From: Hymenopus coronatus
Lineage: Eukaryota; Arthropoda; Insecta; Mantodea; Hymenopodidae
DNA: 64,000 nt
Direction: 5' to 3'
Assembly: GCA_030762935.1 (NCBI GenBank)
Contig: CM060900.1
Coordinates: forward strand, 394,123,632-394,187,631
The notes beneath the pieces were generated by a model. That model had not been told where the DNA came from, did no database searches, and saw only the letters and a program-made list of their open reading frames with translations. Positions within the stretch are counted from its first letter, which is position 1, and the number at the start of each line of letters is the position of its first letter. Position numbers and translations under genes: made by a program. Positions 20,444 through 28,689 of this stretch are shown here, one piece after another.

Positions 20444-20885
20444 TCCGTGTGTCTGTGAACGCGATAACTCAAAAACGAAAAGTCGGTAAAATACCAAACT
20501 TGGTATTTTAGTTTAGTATCTTCCATGGCTGCGACACGAAGATATTTAGAAAAATCCCCCCACCCCAAACTACCCTTTACATGGAACATGTTTCGAATAT
20601 TCTTGGTTGCCGGGAATCGAACCCGGGACCTCCGACGCCCATATTAAAATACATATTAGCTGATATAAATTTCTGCGAGATGTGTTATATACTGTGGATT
20701 TATAACGTTTAAGGGAGAGAGAATTTCTTTTTTTTTTTTATGTCACCTTTTTACTCTCTCTATACGCACTACGTACATAGTGTATAGAGAAGATATTGCA
20801 CTCCACCAAAGAAATTCGATACCGAGAATTCACCTGAAAAATATGTTTTAGGATCCCCCCCGCCGGAGGTCCCGGGTTCGATTCC
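19671..20885 (-). repeat. Tandem array of a ~455-bp SINE-like unit (2.5 copies)
   Basis: Units begin ATATTAAAATACATATTAGC at 19,671, 20,124 and 20,641. The first two are complete (453 and 517 bp, the second carrying a (TG)n expansion); the third is truncated. On the minus strand each complete unit carries a tRNA-like B box (GGTTCGATTCCCGG type), then the distal core of R1 with TGGAAGATACTAAACTTAAA and the 20-bp near-palindrome AAATACCAAGTTTGGTATTT, then a GTACTTTTTTTTTGGATAC-like tail. A plus-strand B box, GGGTTCGATTCCCGCC, ends the array near 20,875. Confidence 0.75.
20373..20441. repeat. (TG)n microsatellite inside the second tandem unit
   Basis: About 34 TG units, absent from the first unit, where the position reads GTGTGTCCGTGTGTCTG. 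The low-complexity frames across it are artefacts. Confidence 0.97.
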
Positions 20886-20890
20886 CGCCA

Positions 20891-21093
20891 ACCATCTTGG
20901 GCCGTTCTTCCTCTACACCACATCACCATCTTGGCCGATTCTTCCTTTACACTCACACCGTCTTCTCGGCCCGTTCTTCCTTTACACTTCAATCACCTTC
21001 TCGTACCGCTCTACATTTACGCTAGCATTGACTTCTCGTACCGTTCTCTTACGCTCACAGTGCCTTCTCGTCCCGTTCTTTTGTTTTCACCGC
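20891..21093 (+). repeat. ~34-bp minisatellite (inner array, right arm)
   Basis: Six units of the CTTCTCGGCCCGTTCTTC / CTTTACACTCACA type immediately upstream of promoter P4. Unit-specific variants (for example GTACCGCTCTACATTTACGC) are mirrored in the left arm at 18,560-18,620. Confidence 0.85.
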
Positions 21094-21119
21094 TGTAACC
21101 GGACGTCATTAGCTCAGCT

Positions 21120-21308
21120 TATCTCGCAACCTACCAAGTGGATGTCTGGTTCACATCCGGTGGAGTTTTTCTGGCTTGCGCAATCTTGCACCATCTCCGG
21201 TCGGAGTGCTGACATTGCTTTCGGTCCCGTGTGAACAGGTCCCCCACCCTTCGCCTTCTTGCCTTTCTCTGAAGCATATAATTGCAGCATTGGTATTCAA
21301 TATTCAGC
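21120..21308 (+). promoter_or_regulatory. Promoter module P4 of gene A
   Basis: The module runs from GTGGATGTCTGGTTCACATCC through GGTCGGAGTGCTGACATTGC and a pyrimidine-rich stretch to TATAAT at 21,277-21,282 and an initiator-like TTCAGC whose A is at 21,306. That is 29 nt from the first T of the TATA box, the normal arthropod core-promoter spacing. The ATG begins at 21,309, so a transcript starting at 21,306 would have a leader of about three bases. Confidence 0.6.
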
Positions 21309-21905
21309 ATGGCTAGTGATCAGCAGCAGAGTTCTCCAGCTTCATCTCCAGCATCATCATCATTCAGCGGGATTGAAAGATCTTTGTCTCCGCCAGCGCA
21401 ATGGGATTCTTTCCTAAATAACGGGCATGTGCTGCAAAGGTTGCAAGAGTTATTCCAAGACTCATGGTATGCAACGTTTGGTGAGAATTTGGTAGGAGCC
21501 TCGATTGCGACGGTTGGTAGTGAGGGCTGTGGTCCAGCAACACCCCCTCCTGATTCTCCACCTCGTTCCATCGCAGCGTCGGACGAGACCGACTTTCAAC
21601 GTTTCGTGCCGGACAATATATCCGAGGCCACCAACATCGCATTTCCTACCTCGCAATTGAACATCTTCGAGGAAGTTAAGGACAGCTGGGACAGCGCCCT
21701 CTCAAGAGATTTCTTCAGAGAATTTGTCGAGCAAACGCCAGGACCACCTCTTGTTCCCATGAGGCCAAGAAACGTGTTCTCTCCGTACCCTCCGCAACGG
21801 GAGGTCCATCGGATTCGGCAGGAGCGGGTGCGTGCCCAGAGTGACCTGGTGATTCCGTCACTGCACCTAGACTTCGAACTTCCTCCTTTTTTCAATCTAT
21901 GGTAA
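21309..21905 (+). CDS. Gene A: 198-residue serine/proline-rich protein, unrecognised family (or first exon)
   Basis: This is the only intact copy. The ATG at 21,309 was preferred to the upstream one at 21,282 because the TATA/initiator module points to it and the other copies share it. Residues ~5-25 are serine/alanine/proline-rich. Then come PPAQWDSFLNNG, LQELFQDSWYATFG, a proline-rich linker, a DSWDSALSRDFFREFVEQ block (probably helical), an arginine-rich stretch and the end FFNLW. No signal peptide or membrane segment is seen. The stop TAA lies inside CTATGGTAAGC, a good splice donor. Using it would join in frame to the cysteine-rich sequence 87 bp downstream. Function unknown. Shared architecture with its duplicate copies suggests a mobile or virus-like origin, which is inference. 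Confidence 0.6.
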   Translation: MASDQQQSSPASSPASSSFSGIERSLSPPAQWDSFLNNGHVLQRLQELFQDSWYATFGENLVGASIATVGSEGCGPATPPPDSPPRSIAASDETDFQRFVPDNISEATNIAFPTSQLNIFEEVKDSWDSALSRDFFREFVEQTPGPPLVPMRPRNVFSPYPPQREVHRIRQERVRAQSDLVIPSLHLDFELPPFFNLW

Positions 21906-21983
21906 GCTTTTCTTCTTTTTATTCTGCTATTTTTAGAAAGCTATATATATATTTTTTTGTTTCTAAAGTGTTTTAATATGCCT

Positions 21984-22400
21984 GATAGGTGGTGTCCGTT
22001 TTGCAATGCCACCCTAGACACCAAGTTTGGCATTTTTGGACATATCTACAATGACTTTCAATGCAGAAATTGTCTTAGTCAAGTTGACACCTTTTCCATT
22101 AACAAGTCTGTCAATGGAAAGCCTATAGCAGTGGTTGTAACCATTTAGGCCATAGTTGTATACCGGTTAGGTTCAACGCGGCGTGTCTTGCTTGTCAGGC
22201 TCATCGGGCTTGTGTGCTTTATAATGATAACATTTCGTATTCGCATATTCCTTCTTTTTAAAAAAAGACTTGTAATTGTGAACACTGCTCTATTCGTGGA
22301 ACTTGGTGTTGCCCACACTGTGGATGTTTCCATGAACCTGTGTGCTCTTGTTTCCATTGCACAAAGTGTGGGGTTTTTCAAATGTTTGAGTTATAACTGT
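21984..22400 (+). pseudogene. Cysteine-rich second exon, right arm
   Basis: It begins after CCTGATAG (acceptor-like) with WCPFCNATLDTKFGIFGH, in the phase left open by the donor at 21,902. The open frame stops at 22,146 because one T is missing near 22,090 relative to the left arm. Downstream, the frame continues with a CxCxxC / CCPHCGCF-like cluster to a stop near 22,393. The pattern of paired cysteines suggests zinc binding. The damage differs from the left arm, so the common ancestor was probably intact. The family is not recognised. Confidence 0.6.
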
Positions 22401-22530
22401 TATTTTTCTACTATTACATTTTGTATCTTATTTCCTTCTTCTCTATATATATGCTTTCATCATTCCTGTTCCATCTATTTCTTCCTTTCTTTCTTTCACT
22501 TTTTTTATTTTGTACATGCTTTTTATAATT

Positions 22531-22536
22531 AATAAA
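22531..22536 (+). terminator. Poly(A) signal of the gene A unit
   Basis: AATAAA about 140 bp after the end of the cysteine-rich exon, followed by TTCAATTGTTC. It is conserved in the left arm at 15,423-15,428. Confidence 0.5.
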
Positions 22537-22752
22537 TTCAATTGTTCATTCTTATATGGTTGTGTTATATTCATTTATATTTATACATATACTGTTTAGC
22601 TAGATGGCTTTTATTTAGCGATTACAAAGGTTAGATAGATTAGGATTATTCCCGTAACCCACCCATCCTGGTGTTTTCTCAGTCATGTGTGCGAGTGAAT
22701 GTGTGTATGAATGTGTATTCAAATTTCAACTAGTCGACTTGCAGCATCATCG

Positions 22753-22782
22753 ATGTTCGCGTCTCTCCTCCAGGTAAGTATG
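22753..22782 (+). other. Short exon-like segment with conserved splice donor
   Basis: ATGTTCGCGTCTCTCCTCCAG at 22,753-22,773 is followed by GTAAGTATG. The left arm has the same stretch with one synonymous change and GTACGTATG (15,181-15,211, minus). It may be a leader exon ending in CAG|GTAAGT. No partner acceptor was identified with confidence. Confidence 0.35.
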
Positions 22783-22837
22783 TTTTTTATTTTTTTAAAA
22801 TATCTAGCTAGAATATGTTTTTCTCATCGTCAAGCAC

Positions 22838-23100
22838 GTTCTCACCACGTTTTTCCTTTACGCTCACATAGCCTTCTTAGCCCGTTCTTCTTCTTCTTTA
22901 TCCTCACATAGCCTTCCCGGCCCGTTCTTCTTTTACGGTCATATCACCTTCCCGGCCCGTTCTTCATTAAGCTGGCATCGACTTCTCGTCTCGTGCTTTT
23001 ACGCTCGCATTGCACTCTCGGCATGTTCTTCATTTACGCTCACTTCGCCTTCTCGTCCCGTTCTTTTACGCACGCATTGACTTATAGGCCCGTTCTTTTA
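22838..23100 (+). repeat. ~34-bp minisatellite (outer array, right arm)
   Basis: Seven or eight units of the CTTCCCGGCCCGTTCTTC / TTTACGCTCACAT type between the splice-donor-like site and promoter module P5. Confidence 0.85.
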
Positions 23101-23290
23101 GGGTGGGTGTCTGGTTCACACCCGGTGGAGTTTTTCTGGCTCGCGCAATCTTGCACCATCTCCGGTCGGAGTGCTGACACCGCTTTCTGTACCGTGTGAA
23201 CATCTCCCCCACACACCGTATTATTGCCTTTCTCTACTACATATAATTGCAGCAATGCCATTCAGTATCCGAGGCCACCACACATTCAGC
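23101..23290 (+). promoter_or_regulatory. Promoter module P5 (upstream of gene B, right arm)
   Basis: Matches P4 closely: GGTGTCTGGTTCACACCCGG, GCGCAATCTTGCACCATC, GGTCGGAGTGCTGACACCGC, TATAATTGCAGCAATGCC. A short insertion (CCGAGGCCACC) lengthens the TATA-to-initiator distance to about 46 nt, which probably weakens it. Confidence 0.45.
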
Positions 23291-23525
23291 ATGACTAGTG
23301 TACAGACCACAGATTCTTCTTCTTCTTCCTATACATCTGCGTCACCTGTTTCTTCTTTAGGCGACAGTGTTCTATCGTTTTTCCCGCCAGCGCAGTAGAC
23401 ATCATTTATGAACAACGAGCAAATTATGGAACGTCCACCGGGTCCACCATCGCCGATGTACCCCTTCCATTTTCCAATCATCGCCATCAATTCTCCTTTT
23501 ATCATTCGGATTAGCAAGGTCGAGT
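23291..23525 (+). pseudogene. Gene B, right-arm copy (premature stop)
   Basis: The ATG at 23,291 is followed by 35 codons, rich in serine and threonine, up to TAG at 23,396-23,398. That TAG replaces the tryptophan of the PAQW motif. Sequence homologous to the left copy continues to about 23,520 in other frames. It is a truncated paralogue of gene A. Confidence 0.6.
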
Positions 23526-23714
23526 ACCCATAATCCTGCAACCAGGGGGTTAAGCGCCACTGTCACGTTAATCCACTGCATTAAGAGAAAATGGCGGGAA
23601 ATTTGACAATTGCAAAGCTATGGATCAGCGGATTATCTCTTACACTTTGATAAACATTATTTTTTATCCTGTGCTAAAGACCAGTGAGCGCGTGATATTC
23701 AAAGCAAGGTAAAG

Positions 23715-23718
<4 letters not shown>

Positions 23719-23764
<46 letters not shown>
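23719..23764. repeat. (AT)n microsatellite
   Basis: About 23 AT units between the right arm end and the hairpin at 23.9 kb. Confidence 0.95.
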
Positions 23765-23768
<4 letters not shown>

Positions 23769-23904
23769 AATTGTGCATGTGGTTCCTTAAATAAAAATCA
23801 GTTTTTTTTTCATGTATTCAATATCGTATTGCATGAGAATATGAAATAAGTATATCTGCGATATGAACTTGTTGTTTATTAGGTTTTGCATCCGGAATGG
23901 CAAG

Positions 23905-24120
23905 TAGAGTTATCCATAATCCTGCCACCAGGGTTTTAAGCCCTAGTGTCGCGTTAATCCGCCGCCTCAAGAAAATGGCGGGAAATTTGAATATTGCAAA
24001 GGTATGGATCAGCGGATACACCTTTTCAATTTTCAAATTTCCCCCCATTTTCTTAAGGCGGCGGATTAACGCGACACTAGCGCTTAAACCCCTCCTGGTG
24101 GCAGGATTATCGTCACTTGA
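23905..24120. repeat. ~215-bp palindrome matching the ends of the inverted duplication
   Basis: The left arm (23,911-24,000) holds ATAATCCTGCCACCAGGG, GTGTCGCGTTAATCCGCCGC and AAAATGGCGGGAAATTTGA. The right arm (24,020-24,110) is its near-exact reverse complement, and the loop is ~20 bp. The same motif lies at the outer ends of both large arms (14,376-14,515 and 23,525-23,660). It could be a MITE whose copies happen to sit there, or a terminal hairpin/junction of the larger element. Confidence 0.75.
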
Positions 24121-24750
24121 CGTTGTTATGCCGTATGTGATACTACTTAGTTTAGATGTGGAAAACAAACCAAATACTACAGGAGCGTGCTTTCTGATGT
24201 ATTACCTGACAAATATGTTATAAAAATGTCCCATCTATGGCTAAGACTGCAGAAGAAGCCAAAAAAAAAGGACCAGAAAATATATTACACGTTGAAGCAT
24301 AACTCTATTTGGTGTGCGAAGGATTCCTTAAATATGAAACCTTAAATATGTTTCCCACAAAAAACAAAGTTTACATTTCAGGATATACTTTTCCAATTAA
24401 TATTTAATGGATAAGGGTGCTATTTTTACCTAGCGTATAACAACACATGATAAAATAAACTTGGACTAGATTTTGATTTTTTTTAATTCAGTGGCCTAAA
24501 ATTAATTTTTCCTGGTAAAGTCTTAGAAAAAAGGCATGTCGTTTTCCTAAAGTATTTAAACATTAATAAATACTGCATACATTTATTTCTGTCAAGTAGA
24601 GCATAAAAACCTGATACCATTTAAACCAATTGGAACACAGTGAGCTTGGTCAAAGATAGATCTTATACACGTTGAAATATACACAAATGATGGAATTTCA
24701 GATGAAATAAGTCACTAACGAGTTTATTGTTTGTTCTTTTAAATTTTTTT
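24121..24750. other. Unassigned AT-rich DNA
   Basis: No recognised gene or repeat between the palindrome and the MITE. Confidence 0.4.
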
Positions 24751-25106
24751 AGGTTAGTAACACATTTGACAGTTGTGGTTTAAGTCAGACGGTGCACTGC
24801 CTCCAGTTCAATTTCGTTGGAACGCTGGCCAATACTGGAGCGTATTCATTCAGCAGAAACGTTTATCAGAACTTAGTTATGGCACTTCAGAGGGAATTTT
24901 GGATACACTTCAATAGGGGTAGCATTCACTTCAGGAATATTGTTACTGCGGTTTTTAAAATGGCGTGACCAAAGTCCTGTACAAACTGAATTTGTTCAGA
25001 TAAACATTTCTACTGAACGAACATGTTCGGTACAGGCCAACGCAATTAAACTGGAAGCAGTGCACTATGAGACCATAACCGCAACAGTCAACTGTGTTAC
25101 TAACCT
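24751..25106. mobile_element. Foldback MITE with ~150-bp terminal inverted repeats
   Basis: The left end AGGTTAGTAACACATTTGAC is mirrored by GTGTTACTAACCT at the right end. The similarity continues inward for about 150 bp on each side (blocks GTGCACTGCCTCCAGTT and GTTTATCAGAAC), leaving a short centre. It has no coding capacity. Flanks are TTTTTTT and AAAAAT, so the exact target duplication cannot be read. Confidence 0.75.
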
Positions 25107-25636
25107 AAAAATATGAAATCAAATAATCAGTGTAGCATGTAATCTGACATTCTATACCATTGTGTTCATTCATATCGTTGATCAAACTATTCAAAAACCG
25201 TTACGTACTTTTGATCTATCCTGCAGCTACCTCCATCATGAACGTGCAGGTTCTCAATTACCCAGTTCAAATTTTAATGTTAAGAAATATACTCCAAATG
25301 TGTGCCAAATTTGAAAACTTAAACACTCATATTATGTAAAATAATTAATGAGAGACTTTCATTTAGTGCTTAGTTTAAAATACGCTATTTTCTAGAAATA
25401 TCAACAAGTTTGGTTTAACAGAAGTTCAATTTGTTATTATTCCATTTATGCCTCACTTATAACTGCATGCTCCTATTGGCGACATCTCCTCTGGAACATA
25501 TTGTTTATTGGCGATGGTGCTGACTCGTGTACTGTATCCTGAATTTGGGTTTCTATGTTACTTAAATTTCATTCGTTAGGTGACACACATTCACACTTTC
25601 AGATTGTGAAAAGACTACTCTTGGCTGGAAAAAAAT
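25107..25636. other. Unassigned DNA
   Basis: AT-rich, no recognised feature. Confidence 0.4.
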
Positions 25637-25715
25637 TCCCACCACTCAGTCGGGAATGGAACCCATGGACCCTCGCACAGTAGGCAGGTGCTCCAACGAC
25701 TGAGTTATCATAGTG
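25637..25715 (-). repeat. tRNA-like sequence (pseudogene or SINE head)
   Basis: The minus strand reads ATAACTCAGTCGTTGGAGCACC (A box) and GGGTTCCATTCCCGACTGAG (B box) about 35 bp apart. This is tRNA-like spacing, but the acceptor stem does not pair well and the body that follows is AT-rich, so it is more likely a SINE head than a functional tRNA. Confidence 0.45.
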
Positions 25716-27544
25716 TCATTAAGGTACCTTCTAGTTGAGTTATTTAATTGCCGTATGCATTATAATCTGAACAGAAATAATATGAACGATTTCAAAACTT
25801 CTGTTCTTACTTGCTGTATACCGCCATGTAGACGACAAAATGTTGAAAACTCTGGCTTACCTTTTCCTAATTTCTCCTCTCGTATTGCATTTCTTGATAT
25901 TAGCAATTACAAAATAATAGTACGTATCTATATCTTCTTACTTTTTAGATTCTATCTAAATGAAGAATCCATAGGAATTTAAAAAAAATGCATAAAATTG
26001 TACAAAAAGAAACATACATCACCGGCAAAAGTGGGAAATATTATACAAGTAGCTATGGACGCTACTCTGCTGGAAGCAACTACGTCTATGTCAAAAAGTT
26101 CACAGTTCTTGATGAAGGAATATGAAATATCTACCATCGCATGACTTCCCCTTCTGTATGAATCATTATTAGCTTGTATGCTTTAATTTTCACGTCTGTA
26201 TACTCTGAGTAATGGCAAAATATCTCCCAAAGAAAAAAGAAAAACCCAAATTAAGGAGTTTTAAAAGACTCGCGCCAAATATTCAGGAATTCGTGATTGC
26301 TCGTTTAAGTATTGACAGAATGTGTTTTAATCTTTTAAAATGCAATGTGCTTCATGATTCTCCATGGGCCTGTAATAAGCTATCCCTAATGTTAGGCTAC
26401 CAATTAATACAGAAAAAGAATAACACAAAAAGGTTTGGAAAAACATTAGCAATGAGCAAAAACATTTATTTTTGGTGAGCTCTTAATGTGGCCAGAATTT
26501 AATAATTAAGAAAGTACACTAACGGTGGTAACAGTCATGAAATAAAATTTTAAATAATGAAATAATGTTTCACGTTTGTTCACATACTTCATAAATATTA
26601 TTTTAAGTTTCATTGGTTACAATTAAGCAAAAAGGGCATGCTATATTCCACGAAGGGAAAACTTTTCACTTTTGTTAATCTTTCCTGATCGTTTAATAGA
26701 AGTGTCGCAATTCACACAAAGTGCATTTTGTAAAATCTGTATGACTTTTAATAACGTTATTATATTATAAAACGTTGAAATGCATGCACACATTAGAGCA
26801 TATTGAGGTGAAGGTAACTTACTTCATAATAAGGTCATTTATTTTTCGGCAAAACATTCTTTTATACAAAGAAGTGCGCAGTAATATAGCCCAAGGTATA
26901 ATCAAACACAAAAAATAATATGTATATATATATTATTCAAAGTATGCATTTTCTTCTCTCTCCTGAAAAATTGTATAGGTTGAGTTCTTTCGGTCCGCCG
27001 ATTCAATTATTAGGAAGGATATAGTGTAGCCATAGGTCAGGTATATGACATTGGTTTGGAATGGTCTGGTTTAAGTTTTTGATAATGATAAGTCCATTAG
27101 TCTTCAGTTTTATTTCATATATATACAAATGTACATTATGAAACAAAAATTAAAAGTTAACATCATTATTGTGTTTTCAACATAGTTGTGCTTCTGGAAT
27201 ACCTCTTCTGGAAGATGGTATCTGAAACATTGCACATTACAAACACCGTTAGACATTGTCCAACAGGAGAGGGAAGATTATACTTATATGTGATCAGTGT
27301 GCATAAATTTACAAATTTATTTACGTTCTTGCATATTATTCCCTCACTAGTTAACTTGATATAATTTAGTTTTTTTCTTAAATTTGTCGCTTTCTTTGTT
27401 TTTCTTATTTCATTAAAGGCCTATTCCTATGTATTAACTTTTGAGATAGTGCAAATTGTTATTCTTTATGGCAAGATAAACGAACACTGCAGTAATGGTA
27501 AAAAATGGTTTTCTATACTGCACCATATCATAAGTTTATAAGAT
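25716..27544. other. Unassigned AT-rich DNA
   Basis: No recognisable gene. Frames of 88-89 codons at 25,713 and 26,212 have no recognisable motif and AT-driven composition. Confidence 0.45.
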
Positions 27545-27760
27545 TGATGTACTAGTGATGGTTATGGTGATGATGATAGTGAGTGCAGTGGTGGCGATGT
27601 TGCTCATAGTGATGGTGTCATGATGGTGCTAACAGTGATGATGATGGTAATAATAATAGTAATAATGATAATAATAATGATAATAATGATAATAATGATA
27701 ATAATGATGATTATATTACTACTACTAATAATATTAATACTAATAATAATAACAATAATG
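27545..27760 (+). repeat. GATGGT-rich and AAT/ATA-rich simple sequence
   Basis: Irregular GATGGTGAT-like repeats (27,545-27,650) grade into AATAATGATAAT repeats. Composition resembles the opposite strand of the large array at 28.7 kb. Confidence 0.85.
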
Positions 27761-27771
27761 TACTTTATTAT

Positions 27772-27985
27772 GGACATTAACAATTGCCAGAAACAGGTTA
27801 ACGTCTTTAAGTCGAAATTTTGTCCCTAGGGGGTTCATTTACATGCCAGTAAATCTACTAATATGATGCTCTCGTTTCTAAGCACACTTAAAATCCACAT
27901 GCTGTGCAGGGTTTGAACCAACAACCTTGGGATTACAAGGCCTGCGTCAAACTAACTGAGCAATCCAGACTGAAGTTGATGTTGT
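27772..27985 (-). repeat. SINE family B copy
   Basis: Minus-strand copy: head GGATTGCTCAGTTAGTTTGACG (A box), GGTTGTTGGTTCAAACCC (B box), then TTTTAAGTGTGCTTAG, GTAGATTTACTGGCATG and a 3' end GGCAATTGTTAATG. It abuts a SINE A copy. Confidence 0.75.
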
Positions 27986-28170
27986 TTAACGCCCGCTTTT
28001 GCTATTTCTGGCACCGCAGGCGATGACACTGATGCTACATGGAATGAAGATGGAGCACAAGTGTAAAGCGATGGCGGGGGAACCCGGAGAACCGGGAGAA
28101 AACCCACCCCTGCGCTGCTTTATCCACCTAAAATCTCACATGCGGTGCTTCGGATCAAACCCTGGCCGTG
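27986..28170 (-). repeat. SINE family A copy (A6)
   Basis: Minus-strand copy with the 3' end GGGCGTTAAACAACATC, GATGCTCCATCTTCATTCC-like body (as its reverse complement) and CCAGGGTTTGATCCGAAG as B box. The plus-strand 98-residue frame over it is not a gene. Confidence 0.75.
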
Positions 28171-28299
28171 TAGTGCTGTTGTTAATTGATGTTGCTGATG
28201 ATGGTAATGTTGATGATGGTGGTGATTGTGACGATGGTGACAGCGCTGGTGGTGACGCTTTTACTACATATGACATACTGCATATGACACCATAGGCTA

Positions 28300-28470
28300 A
28301 GTCACTGATGATACATGGAATGAAGATGGCGGAGGAACCGGAGAACCCGGAGAAAACCCTCTCCTGCGCCGTTTATATAGCACAGATCCCACATGCTGTA
28401 GCCTGGGAACGAACCCAGGCCACCTTGGTGAGAGGCGAGTAGTCTAATCACACGGCGCGGCCATGATGTT
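28300..28470 (-). repeat. SINE family A copy (A7)
   Basis: Minus strand: GCCGCGCCGTGTGATTAGAC (A box), GGCCTGGGTTCGTTCCCAGG (B box), then the CCGGGTTCTCCGG and TTCATTCCATGTATCATCAG body. The 3' end is truncated. Confidence 0.8.
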
Positions 28471-28689
28471 AGCGATAGTGATGATGGTGATGATGATATT
28501 GATGGTGACATAACAAATAAGGTATTGGTCTATATGTTATTACCAGTTCAACTTGATTGTTCTTAAATTTGGCTTTTCATAACTGCAGAACTTCCTAATG
28601 AAATATTACACATACTTGGATAGTGTTTAGCAAATAAAGAAAGAAATATTAGTACTCATACATAAGGGTTTATTAAAATATTTAAATTG

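Larger units (their letters stand above)
20890..23668 (+). repeat. Right arm of the inverted duplication
   Basis: Uninterrupted ~2.78 kb arm. In order: minisatellite, promoter P4, intact gene A, intron-like gap, cysteine-rich exon, AATAAA, a conserved block with GTAACCCACCCATCCTGG, second minisatellite, promoter P5, gene B remnant, and a terminal motif containing CACGTTAATCC and TATGGATCAGCGGATTATC. Its limits are set by loss of similarity with the left arm at about 20,890 and 23,668. No target-site duplication is evident at the outer ends. Confidence 0.85.

Noticed and set aside
20296..20589. 97-codon minus frame with a His/Thr run
   Set aside because: It is the (TG)n tract plus the repeated SINE/R1 core. 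The same peptide appears in the other tandem unit because the DNA is repeated.
14376..23668. Assignment of the inverted element to a particular virus family
   Set aside because: Hairpin-like ends, short leaders and Cys-rich proteins are suggestive only. No replicase, capsid or other hallmark viral motif could be read, so no family is claimed.
25637..25715. Functional tRNA gene
   Set aside because: A and B boxes are present but stem pairing is poor. The other tRNA-like sequences in the window are SINE heads, and this one resembles them.
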